Positions 45,533 through 54,352 of a stretch of 64,000 bases of DNA are shown here, in pieces. Where the stretch lies: NCBI GenBank assembly GCA_001664505.1, contig CP011806.1, positions 302,882 through 366,881 of the forward strand. The letters run 5' to 3'. Below the pieces are notes generated by a model. That model did no database searches. It was not told the origin of the DNA and saw nothing but the letters and a program-made list of their open reading frames with translations. The DNA is from Acidobacteria bacterium Mor1 (GTDB lineage: Bacteria > Acidobacteriota > Polarisedimenticolia > Polarisedimenticolales > Polarisedimenticolaceae). The stretch's first letter is position 1. Every line of letters starts with the position of its first letter. A program made the translations under genes and the position numbers.

Positions 45533-46560
45533 GCTCGCCGGTGCTGGCCCTGCCCGTCGGAGACGAACGGGGAGCGAGCACCCGCTACCGGGTGTTGGCC
45601 CATCGCCGCATGCTCGCCGCCGAAGGGCTGGCCACCGAGGTGCTGTTTCCGCTCAAGGCGGCCGCCTCCCGCTCCAGGTTCAAACGGGTACGCGACCTGA
45701 TGCGCGACGTACGTGCCGCCCGCCGGGCCCGTCTTCTGTTCGTGCAGCGCAAGACCTATCCGGCTCCTTTCGATCGGCTGCTCGCCGCATCCGCCGCGCC
45801 GTTGGTCTACGACGTCGATGACGCGATCTACCTGCCGCCTCCCGGGCGGGACCTTCCCGCGGGGGCCGCACGTCGCTACCGGGAGCAGTTCCAGGCGATC
45901 GCCGGTCGCGCGGATCTGGTGATCTGCGGCAACGAGGTGCTCGCCGCCGAGGTGCCCCACGAACGGGTCGCGGTCTTGCCCACCGCCGTCGACACCGACC
46001 GCTTCCGGCCCTCACCCCGTGAGGCCGGCCCTCCGCGGCTCGGCTGGGTCGGCCACTCGGACAATCTTCCTTTCCTCGAGCGGCTGGCGGAGCCCCTCCG
46101 GGAATTGACCCGGCGGCATCCGGGATTGGAGTTGATCGTGGTCGCCGATCGGGAGCCGCAGCTTCCCGGGGTGAACATCCGTTTCCGCCCCTGGTCCCTG
46201 GCCGGCGAGGTCAAGGTTTTCCAGGGCATCGACGCCGGGCTGATGCCCCTGGACGACACCCCGTGGACCCGGGCCAAGTGCGCCTTCAAGGCGATCCAGT
46301 ACATGGCCCTGGGTATTCCCGCGGTGGCCTCTCCCGTGGGCATGAACCACGAGGTGATCCGCAGCGGGGAGAACGGCTACCTTCCGGAGACCGACACCGA
46401 GTGGGTCGAATGCGTCGACGGCCTGCTCGGCGACAGGCAAAAGGCCGGGGCCCTGGGAGCCGCTGCCCGCGAGACCGTCGAGGCCCGCTACTCGCTGCGG
46501 GCCGTTACCCCCCGGCTGGCGAAACTCCTGCGGGAGCTCCTGGAGCGATCGAGTCGATGA
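45529..46560 (+). CDS. Glycosyltransferase, GT4-like
   Basis: A 343-residue GT-B enzyme. The acceptor domain has RGASTRYRVLAHRRMLAAEG, and the donor domain has LGWVGHSDNLPFLERLAEPL, LMPLDDTPWTRAKCAFKAIQ and the end motif GIPAVASPVGMNHEVI, which fits GT4. It should transfer an unknown sugar from a nucleotide donor on the cytoplasmic side. The GTG start overlaps the upstream stop (GTGA) and its own stop overlaps the flippase start (ATGA), so it belongs to a coupled glycan operon. Confidence 0.88.
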   Translation: MSSPVLALPVGDERGASTRYRVLAHRRMLAAEGLATEVLFPLKAAASRSRFKRVRDLMRDVRAARRARLLFVQRKTYPAPFDRLLAASAAPLVYDVDDAIYLPPPGRDLPAGAARRYREQFQAIAGRADLVICGNEVLAAEVPHERVAVLPTAVDTDRFRPSPREAGPPRLGWVGHSDNLPFLERLAEPLRELTRRHPGLELIVVADREPQLPGVNIRFRPWSLAGEVKVFQGIDAGLMPLDDTPWTRAKCAFKAIQYMALGIPAVASPVGMNHEVIRSGENGYLPETDTEWVECVDGLLGDRQKAGALGAAARETVEARYSLRAVTPRLAKLLRELLERSSR

Positions 46561-48083
46561 GTCCGGTGGATCCCCAGCAGCATCTCGATCCGGTCTCCGA
46601 CCGTTTGCGGGAGCGTTCGGTCAGCGGCGCCGCGATGTCGCTTGTCGGGCAGGGGATTCGCTTCGTTCTGCGCATGGCCTCGATCTACGTGTTGGCGCGG
46701 CTGCTGACCCCCGAGGACTACGGGCTGGTCGGCATGGTCGTGGCGGTTACCGGGTTGATCCTGCTGTTCAAGGACCTCGGCCTGTCGATGGCCACGGTGC
46801 AGCGGGCGGAGGTGACCCACGAACAGATCAGTACGCTGTTCTGGACCAACGTCGCGCTCTCGACGGGGATCATGCTGGTCACGGCGGCGATCGCTCCGCT
46901 GGTCGGTTGGTTCTATCGCGAGCCGCGGGTGGTGGGCATCACCCTTGCGGTCTCGGTGGGCGTGCTGCTCAGCGGGCTGGCGGTTCAGCACCAGGCGGTG
47001 CTGCGCCGGCGCATGCGCTTCACCACCCTGGCCGCCATCGACGTGGCCTCCGACGCGCTGGGGATGATCGTCGCCATCGCCGCGGCGCACTACTACGACG
47101 CCGGCTACTGGGCGCTGGTGCTCCAGCCTCTTACTGCGGCGGCGTTGAACCTGGTGTCGGTCTGGATCGCTTGCCCATGGCGTCCCGGCCGGCCCGCCCG
47201 CGGGACCGGGGTGCGCCCGATGCTGCGCTACGGCGGCAACCTGACCTTCTTCCGTTTCGCCAACTATCTGGCGCGCAGTTTCGACAACGTGCTGGTCGGC
47301 CGGGTCTGGGGGCCGGAATCCCTCGGCCTCTACGCCCGGGCCTACTCGCTGCTGTTGCTGCCGATATCTCAGATCAATGCGCCGATCGCCGGGGTCGCCG
47401 TGCCGACCCTGAGCCGGCTGCAGAACGAACCCGAGCGTTACCGCCGCTACTATCTGAAGTCGGTCTCGCTGATCGCCCTTCTGACCATGCCGCTGACGGC
47501 GCTGCTGGCCAGCCTGTCCGAGGAGACGATTCTGCTGGTGCTGGGGCCCCAGTGGACCCCTGCCGCCCAGATCTTCCTGGTGTTCTCCATCGCCGCTTTC
47601 GCCGAGCCGGTGGTCTCGACGACCGGGTGGGTCTACCTCTCCCTCGGCCAGACCGGGCGCCTGGCCAGGTGGGGGCTCCTGTTCGCGACCCTGCGGGTCC
47701 TGTTCTTTGCGGCCGGGCTGCCCTGGGGGGCGTTCGGCGTGGCGGCCGGGTTCACGCTAGGCTTCTGGGTACTGACCCCCTTCGTCCTGTGGGCCGCCTA
47801 CCGGGTGTCCCCGATCCGGGTCCGTGATGTGCTCGGCGCCGCCGTTCGACCGGCGGTCGTCGGGTTGGTGGTCGCCGCTGCGGCCCATCTGGCCCGGGGG
47901 TGGCTTGCCGGATCCGGAGCGGGGACCATCATTGCTGGGGGGACCCTGGCCGCGGCGGCCGGGGTGGCCCTCCTGACCCTGGTCTGGCCCGCTCTGCGGC
48001 GGGACATCCTGGGAGTTGCCGCGCTGAGGCGCGATCTGCGCGTCGGGGATGGAGCCTCGACGACGGAGGATGCCGGGACTTGA
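46557..48083 (+). CDS. Polysaccharide flippase (Wzx/PST family)
   Basis: A 508-residue inner-membrane protein with about 12-14 membrane helices. The polysaccharide-biosynthesis pattern is visible from AAMSLVGQGIRFVLRMASIY and LARLLTPEDYGLVGMVVAVT, and in LTFFRFANYLARSFDNVLVG. It should flip a lipid-linked glycan to the periplasm. Its presence next to ligase-like proteins fits a Wzx/Wzy or en bloc transfer pathway. The start ATG overlaps the upstream stop. Confidence 0.9.
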   Translation: MSPVDPQQHLDPVSDRLRERSVSGAAMSLVGQGIRFVLRMASIYVLARLLTPEDYGLVGMVVAVTGLILLFKDLGLSMATVQRAEVTHEQISTLFWTNVALSTGIMLVTAAIAPLVGWFYREPRVVGITLAVSVGVLLSGLAVQHQAVLRRRMRFTTLAAIDVASDALGMIVAIAAAHYYDAGYWALVLQPLTAAALNLVSVWIACPWRPGRPARGTGVRPMLRYGGNLTFFRFANYLARSFDNVLVGRVWGPESLGLYARAYSLLLLPISQINAPIAGVAVPTLSRLQNEPERYRRYYLKSVSLIALLTMPLTALLASLSEETILLVLGPQWTPAAQIFLVFSIAAFAEPVVSTTGWVYLSLGQTGRLARWGLLFATLRVLFFAAGLPWGAFGVAAGFTLGFWVLTPFVLWAAYRVSPIRVRDVLGAAVRPAVVGLVVAAAAHLARGWLAGSGAGTIIAGGTLAAAAGVALLTLVWPALRRDILGVAALRRDLRVGDGASTTEDAGT

Positions 48084-48853
48084 GTGTGCTGATCATCGGA
48101 GGCATGCATCGCTCGGGCACGTCGATGACTGCCGGATGGCTCAAGCGTTGCGGTCTGTCCCTGGGACAGGACCTGATCCCCGGAGACTGGACCAACCCGC
48201 GGGGGCACTTCGAGGACCGGGAGGTCTCCCACTTCCAGCGGGCCATCCTCTCTGCCGCCGGCGTCGACCACTATCTGACCGGTTCCGATCCGATTCCGGT
48301 GGCACCGGAGTTCCATCAGCAGGGGCGCGAGTTGATCACCCGCCGCAGCGGCCACGCCCAGTGGGGCTTCAAGGATCCCCGCAGCGCGTTGCTCCTCGAC
48401 TTCTGGCGTGAGCTGTTGCCCGAGGCGCGTTACCTGTTCGTCTTCCGCCACTACGGCCTGGTCGTGCAGTCGTTGCTCCGGCGCCAGCGCACGCCGAAGG
48501 CCCACGTGCTCCAGGTCTCCCGCTTTGCCAAGGTCTGGAAGCGCTACAACGAAGATCTGCTGCGGTTCCACGCGGCTCACCCCGAAGACTGCCTGATGGT
48601 CGAGGTGTTCGATCTGCTCGGTTGTTCCCTGAACGTGATCGAGCATGCCAATGAGCGCTGGGGTTTCCAGTTGCGGCCGCTGGACATCAAGGACGTCGCC
48701 GAGGACCGGCTGTTGACCCGTGACGGCCCGCTCTGGTTCGACGGGCTCTGCCGCATGACCACCCGGGGACTGGACCCGGTTTACGAACGACTGCAGGAAG
48801 CCAGCCGAGAGTCGCTTCAACGAATCGGGCACGCCGCCCGGCTCGCCGGCTGA
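48080..48853 (+). CDS. PAPS-dependent sulfotransferase family protein
   Basis: A 257-residue protein with the 5'-phosphosulphate loop near its N terminus (GGMHRSGTSMTAGWLKRCG) and the 3'-phosphate region LFVFRHYGLVVQSLLRRQ. This fits the sulfotransferase family, which adds sulphate to glycans or small molecules. The start is a TTG at 48080, with GGAGG nine bases upstream; the stop of the flippase overlaps it. Being inside the glycan operon, it probably sulphates the glycan. Some relatives act on other acceptors, so the substrate is inferred. Confidence 0.82.
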   Translation: MSVLIIGGMHRSGTSMTAGWLKRCGLSLGQDLIPGDWTNPRGHFEDREVSHFQRAILSAAGVDHYLTGSDPIPVAPEFHQQGRELITRRSGHAQWGFKDPRSALLLDFWRELLPEARYLFVFRHYGLVVQSLLRRQRTPKAHVLQVSRFAKVWKRYNEDLLRFHAAHPEDCLMVEVFDLLGCSLNVIEHANERWGFQLRPLDIKDVAEDRLLTRDGPLWFDGLCRMTTRGLDPVYERLQEASRESLQRIGHAARLAG

Positions 48854-48882
48854 CCCGGCTCGGTACCGAGCGAGGAGACGAC

Positions 48883-49746
48883 ATGAGTCTCGCGGATAGC
48901 GAAAGGGTCCCCGTGGCCGACGACCGGTTCACCTTTGCCGAGGACCTGCCCGAGCAGGCCCGGCCGCTGGCTTCCCGTTACGCGGCTGCCGATCCCTTTC
49001 CCCACATCGCCGTCGATGACTTCCTGCCCGAAGGGGTCGCCCGGATGCTCCACGACGCCTTCCCGGATCCGGAGTCGATCGCCTGGCAGGCGGATGCGAC
49101 CGGACCCCAGGCGGGCAAGCTCGGGACCCGGGACGCCCGCAACATGGCCGGCGCGTCGCCTTTCGTTCAGCACATGCTGATGGTCTTCAACTCCTCGCCC
49201 TTCGTCCGCTACCTCGAAACCCTGACCGGCATCGATGGACTGATTCCGGACCCGCACTTTCACGGTGGGGGACTGCATCAGATTCCTCGGGGCGGACGGC
49301 TCTCGATTCACGCCGACTTCAGCCGTCACAAGAGCCTCGGGTTGGAGCGGCGGGTCAACGCCTTGCTCTATCTCAATCCCGGTTGGGATGCGGCCTGGGG
49401 CGGCCAGCTCGAACTGTGGGACCGTGAGATGACCCGCTGCGTCGAGCGTATCGATCCCTGGTTCAACCGGTTGGCGGTGTTCAGCACCACGGCGACGTCG
49501 TACCACGGACATCCCGACCCGTTGGCCTGTCCCGAAGGGATCACCCGCAAATCGATGGCGTTCTACTACTACACCCAGAGCCGGCCGGGAGAGGATGCGC
49601 CCCACGGCACCCTCTGGCAGCGCCGGCCGGGCACCGAGGACCCGGTCGCGGCGGCGCCTGCCGCACCCCGTGGCAGCGGCCTCAGGCGCCTGGCCTCCCG
49701 CTGGGTGCCGCCGGCCATCGCCGACCGGCTGCGAGGGCGTCGCTGA
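48883..49746 (+). CDS. 2-oxoglutarate/Fe(II)-dependent oxygenase
   Basis: A 287-residue protein with the metal triad of this family: His143 and Asp145 in LSIHADFSRHK and the distal His at 208 or 210 in TSYHGHPDPL, followed by the 2-oxoglutarate-binding Arg in ITRKSMAFYYYT. Close relatives of this prolyl-hydroxylase-like type are common in polysaccharide clusters. It may hydroxylate a sugar or an attached group, but no substrate is proven. GAGGAGA before the ATG supports the start. Confidence 0.85.
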   Translation: MSLADSERVPVADDRFTFAEDLPEQARPLASRYAAADPFPHIAVDDFLPEGVARMLHDAFPDPESIAWQADATGPQAGKLGTRDARNMAGASPFVQHMLMVFNSSPFVRYLETLTGIDGLIPDPHFHGGGLHQIPRGGRLSIHADFSRHKSLGLERRVNALLYLNPGWDAAWGGQLELWDREMTRCVERIDPWFNRLAVFSTTATSYHGHPDPLACPEGITRKSMAFYYYTQSRPGEDAPHGTLWQRRPGTEDPVAAAPAAPRGSGLRRLASRWVPPAIADRLRGRR

Positions 49747-49835
49747 GCCGTGGAACGGGCCTTTTCCCAAGGTAGAATTCCCCGTCTGGACACTCGATGA
49801 GTCGGGTCCGTACCAATCTGGGGGTAGCGCCGGAC

Positions 49836-51005
49836 ATGAGCGAGCCGATGACGATCGTGATGCTTTCGCATCTGGCGTCGCCCGTGGGTCCGACCGGGGC
49901 CGAGCACAGTCTCGCCCTGCTTGCCGATGGCCTGCATCGCCGCGGTCACCGGGTCGGCGTGGTGCACCCCGGACCGTGGGGACTCGAAGAGTGGCTCTAT
50001 CAACGGGGCGTCGAGACCGCCGAGATTCGAACCCGTACCCACTGGACCGTCCAGGCCGATCGGCAGGGTGCGGTGGCGACCGCCGCGCGGCGGCTGCGCT
50101 ACAGCTTGCCCGACCCCGAGCGGAGCCGGCTGGCGACCGCCATCGCCGAGTACCGGCCCGACGTGGTGCACGTCAACTGCCTGCCGCACCTGGCCGGCGC
50201 CGCCGCCGCCGCGGAACAGGGGGTGCCGGTGGTCTGGCACCTGCGGGAAATCCTGCCGCCGGGGCCCCGTCGCCGCTGGTGGGCGCGGAAGCTCCAGCGC
50301 TACGCCAGCCGGATCGTGGCGGTCAGCGAGGCGGTGGCCTCCTGGGTTCGGGAGGAAGGGCTGGGCGATCGCGTTCAGGTCGTGCACAACGGGGTCGATA
50401 CCGGCCAGGCCCGCTCGGTCGAGGCGTCGCGCAAGGCGCTGGGATTGCCACCCGCAGACTGCATTGTCGGCCTGTTGGGCCAGCTGCTCCCCCACAAGGG
50501 GCCGCGGGAATTCGTCCGGGCCGGCCGCCTGGCGCTGGAAAAGGAAGTCGACGCGCGCTTCATCATGGCGGGCAAGGGGCCCTCGCACTTCATCGAGCGT
50601 GTACGCAAGGACATCGAGTCCCATCCGAGTTCGGCGCGGTTCCACCTGTTGCCGCCGCAGCCCACCGGGGCGGCCCTGACCGCCGCCTGCGACGTGGTCT
50701 GCCTGGCCAGCACGAGCCACGACCCACTGCCCCGCACGGTGCTCGAGGCCATGGCCGCGGGCAAACCGGTGGCGGCCTTCCGCTCCGGCGGCACGCCGGA
50801 AATGGTGGTCCAGGGCGAGACCGGGCTGCTGGTGGAGATCGGCGACGTCAAGGCGCTGGCTCGGGCCCTGGTGACCCTTGCGGGCAACCCGAAGTTGCGG
50901 GAACGCATGGGCGCGGCGGCCATGATCCGGGCGCGGGAGCAGTTCTCGCTGACGGCCCACGTTCACCGGATGGAGACAGTGCTCCGCTCCACGGCAGGGT
51001 CATGA
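49836..51005 (+). CDS. Glycosyltransferase family 4
   Basis: GT-B fold enzyme of 389 residues. The N-terminal acceptor domain begins at TIVMLSHLASPVGPTGAEHS. The donor domain has VGLLGQLLPHKGPREFVRAG, MAGKGPSHFIERV and the end motif ASTSHDPLPRTVLEAMAAGK, whose E(x7)E-like stretch typifies GT4. The ATG at 49836 is used, with GGGGG upstream; the longer form from 49797 lacks a ribosome binding site. A -10-like TAGAAT at 49773-49778 may give a new promoter, making this the first gene of a second glycan sub-operon. Donor and acceptor are unknown. Confidence 0.88.
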   Translation: MSEPMTIVMLSHLASPVGPTGAEHSLALLADGLHRRGHRVGVVHPGPWGLEEWLYQRGVETAEIRTRTHWTVQADRQGAVATAARRLRYSLPDPERSRLATAIAEYRPDVVHVNCLPHLAGAAAAAEQGVPVVWHLREILPPGPRRRWWARKLQRYASRIVAVSEAVASWVREEGLGDRVQVVHNGVDTGQARSVEASRKALGLPPADCIVGLLGQLLPHKGPREFVRAGRLALEKEVDARFIMAGKGPSHFIERVRKDIESHPSSARFHLLPPQPTGAALTAACDVVCLASTSHDPLPRTVLEAMAAGKPVAAFRSGGTPEMVVQGETGLLVEIGDVKALARALVTLAGNPKLRERMGAAAMIRAREQFSLTAHVHRMETVLRSTAGS

Positions 51006-51955
51006 GCACGGCCCCGGTCGCCGTCGTCATCGTCAGCTGGAACTCCGAGCGCTTTCTCGCCGACTGCCTGGACAGCCTGGCCGATCTGGCCCGCCCGGTG
51101 CAGGAAATCCTCGTGGTCGACAACGCCTCGACCGACGGTTCGGTGGCGATGGCCACGGGCCGCCCGGGTGTGCGGGTGCTGAAGCTGGAAGACAACCTGG
51201 GTTTCTGCGAGGCGAACAACCGGGGCATCGCCGAGACCTCGGCTCCCTTCGTACTGTTGCTCAATCCGGACACCCGGGTCGACCGCGAATTCGTCGAGGG
51301 GTTGTTGCCGGCCTTCGAGGACCCGGAGACCGGCATCGCCTGCGGCAAGCTGCTGCGCTTCGACGGGCAGACCCTGGACTCGGCGGGACAGCAGTTGGCC
51401 CGCTCCCGGAAACCCCTGGACCGGGGCTACGGCAAACCGGACCGGGGTCAATACGACCGCGATGAAGAGGTCTTCGGAGCCTGCGGCGCCGCCGCTCTTT
51501 ACCGCCGCCGCATGCTCGACGATGTTTCGGCCGATTGCGGCGGGGTGTTCGACCCCCGCTTCTTCGCCTTCTACGAGGATCTGGACCTGGCCTGGCGGGC
51601 CCGTAGACGGGGCTGGAAGGCTCGCTACCGGCATGGCGCCGTGGCCTACCACCACCGGGGTGGGAGCGCCGAACGGGGCAACCTGGTGCGCAGGGTGGCG
51701 CTCCTGGGGCGCAGCGCCGAGGTGCGCTTCCACGTGGCCAAGAATCGCTACCTTACGATCTTGCGCAACGATTCTGTTGCGGGGTATCTGGCGAACCTTC
51801 CGTTCATCCTGGCCCGGGACCTGGCGATGCTCGGCCTGATCGCCGTCACCTCTCCAGGTGTCCTGCTGCGCTTGTGGCGGGAGCGCGGCCTTTTCGGCGA
51901 CACCCTGGCGCTCCGCAGACTGGACGGCGGCGCATCGCGGCATCACGTTTCCTGA
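51002..51955 (+). CDS. Glycosyltransferase family 2
   Basis: A 317-residue GT-A enzyme. It begins VAVVIVSWNSERFLADCLDS, has the nucleotide-binding VDNASTDGS and the metal-binding LLLNPDTRVDREF, and includes FYEDLDLAWRARRRGWK, the ED-type motif of rhamnosyltransferase-like members. A C-terminal hydrophobic tail (LARDLAMLGLIAVTS) may hold it to the membrane. It overlaps the upstream gene by ATGA. The sugar transferred is unknown. Confidence 0.92.
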   Translation: MSTAPVAVVIVSWNSERFLADCLDSLADLARPVQEILVVDNASTDGSVAMATGRPGVRVLKLEDNLGFCEANNRGIAETSAPFVLLLNPDTRVDREFVEGLLPAFEDPETGIACGKLLRFDGQTLDSAGQQLARSRKPLDRGYGKPDRGQYDRDEEVFGACGAAALYRRRMLDDVSADCGGVFDPRFFAFYEDLDLAWRARRRGWKARYRHGAVAYHHRGGSAERGNLVRRVALLGRSAEVRFHVAKNRYLTILRNDSVAGYLANLPFILARDLAMLGLIAVTSPGVLLRLWRERGLFGDTLALRRLDGGASRHHVS

Positions 51956-51971
51956 GGGAACGTGTAACGAG

Positions 51972-52994
51972 ATGGTGATCGATGAGAACTGGCGATGGTT
52001 GATCCACGGACTCAGCTTCCTGCTGGCTCTGGGCTTCGCGCTGTGGCTGACGCCACGGCTGCGCGAGGCCGCGCTGCGCTTCGGCATCACCGACAAACCC
52101 GACGGCAAGCTCAAGACCCATCGCGAACCGATTCCCTACCTCGGAGGGCTTGCGATCTATCTGGCCTTCCTGCTCTCCCTGGCGTTGACCTTCGACTTCA
52201 GTCGCGAGGTGCTCGGGTTGTTGCTGGCCGGGTCGATCGTCGTGATCCTCGGCCTGCTCGACGACCTGGGGCAGCTCGGTCCCTGGACCAAACTGATCGG
52301 TCAATCGGTGGCGGTGCTGGTGCTGATCAAGTCCGGCATCTACATCAAGCTGGTCTTCCTGCCGGAGTGGTTGGCTCTGGGGTTGTCGGTGCTGTGGCTC
52401 CTCGGGGTGACCAACGCCTTCAACCTGATCGACATCATGGACGGTCTCTCGGCGGGCACCGCCGCGGTCGCCGCCCTGGTGTTGTTCGTGGTTGCGGAGC
52501 TCGCGGGCAACGGAGCCAGTGCGACCATCGCCCTGGCCCTCGCCGGCAGCTGTCTCGGTTTCCTGCGCTACAACTTTCAGCCGGCCCGCATCTACATGGG
52601 GGATACCGGCAGTCTGTTCATCGGCCTGATGCTCGGAGCGTTGGCGATGGACAACCCCTACACCCGGCACAACGATCTCGGCGCGCTCTGTCCGGCGCTG
52701 ATCCTCGGCGTGCCGCTGTTCGACATGCTGTTCGTGATGTACATCCGCTGGCGGCGTGGGCTTCCGGTCATGCTCGGGAGTCCGGATCATGTCGCCCTGC
52801 GGCTGCGCAAGTGGCGGCTGAGCACCCGGGGAACGGTGGTGACCTCCTACGTGGTCACGGCCCTGCTCGGGATCGCGGCCATCGGCATGAGCCTGCTTCC
52901 CGACATCGTATGGGCCGCCTGGATGCTGGCCGGACTGGCGCTCTCCGCCGTGGCCTGTGGCGCGCTGCTCAAGCGTATCGATATGTCCTTGTGA
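51972..52994 (+). CDS. WecA/MraY-like phospho-sugar transferase
   Basis: Polytopic membrane enzyme (340 residues) that puts a sugar phosphate onto a polyprenyl phosphate, the first step of glycan assembly. Family motifs are ILGLLDDLGQLGPWTKLIGQ, NAFNLIDIMDGLSAGTAAV and ARIYMGDTGSLFIGLMLG. Being in a glycan locus and without murein-gene neighbours, it is more likely a WecA-type initiator than MraY. The ATG at 51972 follows ACGAG. Substrate specificity cannot be read here. Confidence 0.9.
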   Translation: MVIDENWRWLIHGLSFLLALGFALWLTPRLREAALRFGITDKPDGKLKTHREPIPYLGGLAIYLAFLLSLALTFDFSREVLGLLLAGSIVVILGLLDDLGQLGPWTKLIGQSVAVLVLIKSGIYIKLVFLPEWLALGLSVLWLLGVTNAFNLIDIMDGLSAGTAAVAALVLFVVAELAGNGASATIALALAGSCLGFLRYNFQPARIYMGDTGSLFIGLMLGALAMDNPYTRHNDLGALCPALILGVPLFDMLFVMYIRWRRGLPVMLGSPDHVALRLRKWRLSTRGTVVTSYVVTALLGIAAIGMSLLPDIVWAAWMLAGLALSAVACGALLKRIDMSL

Positions 52995-53004
52995 GGAACG
53001 ATTC

Positions 53005-54333
53005 ATGGTCGTGATCATCGGAGGCGGTCTGGCCGGCATGTCCACCGCCTACCATCTGGGAAACACTCCGTGCACCGTGCTCGAGGCGGGTCCGGTCGCC
53101 GGGGGATTGTGCGGCTCCCGCACGATCGACGGGTTCGTCTTCGACTACACCGGGCACCTGCTGCATCTGCGCGACCCGCGTATCGTGGCGCTGGTCGACG
53201 AGTGGCTGCCCGGCGTGTTCTCCACCATCGAGCGCAAGGCCTACATCCACTCTCACGACGTACGGCTGCCGTTCCCGTTCCAGGCCAACCTGCACGGCCT
53301 GCCTCCTGAGGTGGTTTCCGACTGCCTGATGGGTTTCATCCGCAGCCTCGACGTCCCTGTTCCGGATTCTCCGGAGGTGGATTTCGAAACCTGGTCCCTG
53401 GCGGTGTTCGGCCGGGGGATCAGCGACGCGTTCATGCTGCCCTACAACGAGAAACTGTTCCGCCGAGCGCCGGCGGAGATGACCGCCGACTGGGTCGCGT
53501 GGGCCGTGCCCAAGCCGAATCTCGAGCAGGTCGTCCAGGGGGCGCTGGGTGTGGTCAATCGCGGGCTGGGCTACAACTCGACCTTCCGCTACCCGACCCG
53601 GGGCGGGATCGAGGTCCTGCCCAACGTGCTGGCCGACCGGGTGCGGGACCGCATCCGGCTCAACGCCGAGGTTCAGCGGGTCGACATGGATCGCCAGGTG
53701 GTGACCCTGGCCGACGGCGAGCAGATCGCCTACGACGAACTGGTCGTGACCACACCGCTGCCCCGGTTCCTCAACATGCTGGAAGGGCCCTCGTCGGAGC
53801 TCTCTTCCCGGGCCGACAAACTGGATTGGTCGGTGGTCGGTTGCCTGAACCTGGGTATCGACCGGCCTGACGTGGGCGGCGACGCCCACTGGATCTACTT
53901 CCCCGACGATGATTCCCGCTACTACCGTGCCGGTTTCCCGACCAACTTCTCCGAGGGCGTGGCCCCCGAGGGAACCTCCTCGCTATATGTCGAGTTCGGC
54001 CTGCGGCGGGACGAGGTCATCGACGAAGAGGCGGTCTGCCGCGAGGCCATCGCCGATCTGACCCGGCAGGGCATTCTGCGGCCCGACGACCGGATCCTGG
54101 TGCAGGACTTCATTCGCATCGATCCGGGTTACGTGATCTTCGACCGGGACCGCCAGGCGGTGATGAACGAGGTGGTGCCCGCGCTGGCGAACCGGGGTGT
54201 TCATCTGATCGGCCGCTACGGCGCCTGGACCTACTCCTACATGGAGCGGGCGCTCCTTGACGGCCTCGAGTTGGCCGAGCGACTGAGCGGCTGCAAGGCG
54301 GCGCAGGGAAGACAGGGGGCGCTGGGCGTCTGA
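53005..54333 (+). CDS. FAD-dependent oxidoreductase resembling UDP-galactopyranose mutase / protoporphyrinogen oxidase
   Basis: A 442-residue flavoprotein. The dinucleotide loop is VVIIGGGLAGMSTAYHLG, followed by TVLEAGPVAGGLCG and FDYTGHLLHL, which matches amine-oxidase-like enzymes such as UDP-galactopyranose mutase. The C terminus (GVHLIGRYGAWTYSYMERAL) also fits this group. Such enzymes occur in surface-polysaccharide clusters. Activity on a sugar nucleotide is plausible but unproven; heme synthesis is unlikely in this context. GAGGAA upstream supports the ATG at 53005. Confidence 0.82.
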   Translation: MVVIIGGGLAGMSTAYHLGNTPCTVLEAGPVAGGLCGSRTIDGFVFDYTGHLLHLRDPRIVALVDEWLPGVFSTIERKAYIHSHDVRLPFPFQANLHGLPPEVVSDCLMGFIRSLDVPVPDSPEVDFETWSLAVFGRGISDAFMLPYNEKLFRRAPAEMTADWVAWAVPKPNLEQVVQGALGVVNRGLGYNSTFRYPTRGGIEVLPNVLADRVRDRIRLNAEVQRVDMDRQVVTLADGEQIAYDELVVTTPLPRFLNMLEGPSSELSSRADKLDWSVVGCLNLGIDRPDVGGDAHWIYFPDDDSRYYRAGFPTNFSEGVAPEGTSSLYVEFGLRRDEVIDEEAVCREAIADLTRQGILRPDDRILVQDFIRIDPGYVIFDRDRQAVMNEVVPALANRGVHLIGRYGAWTYSYMERALLDGLELAERLSGCKAAQGRQGALGV

Positions 54334-54352
54334 GCCCGGAAAGCGACGAGCC

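Noticed and set aside
50021-50039. ATTCGAACCC-type sequence resembling the reverse complement of a tRNA T-arm
   Set aside because: It lies inside the GT4 gene, in a frame that codes for the enzyme, and no acceptor or anticodon stem can be built around it.
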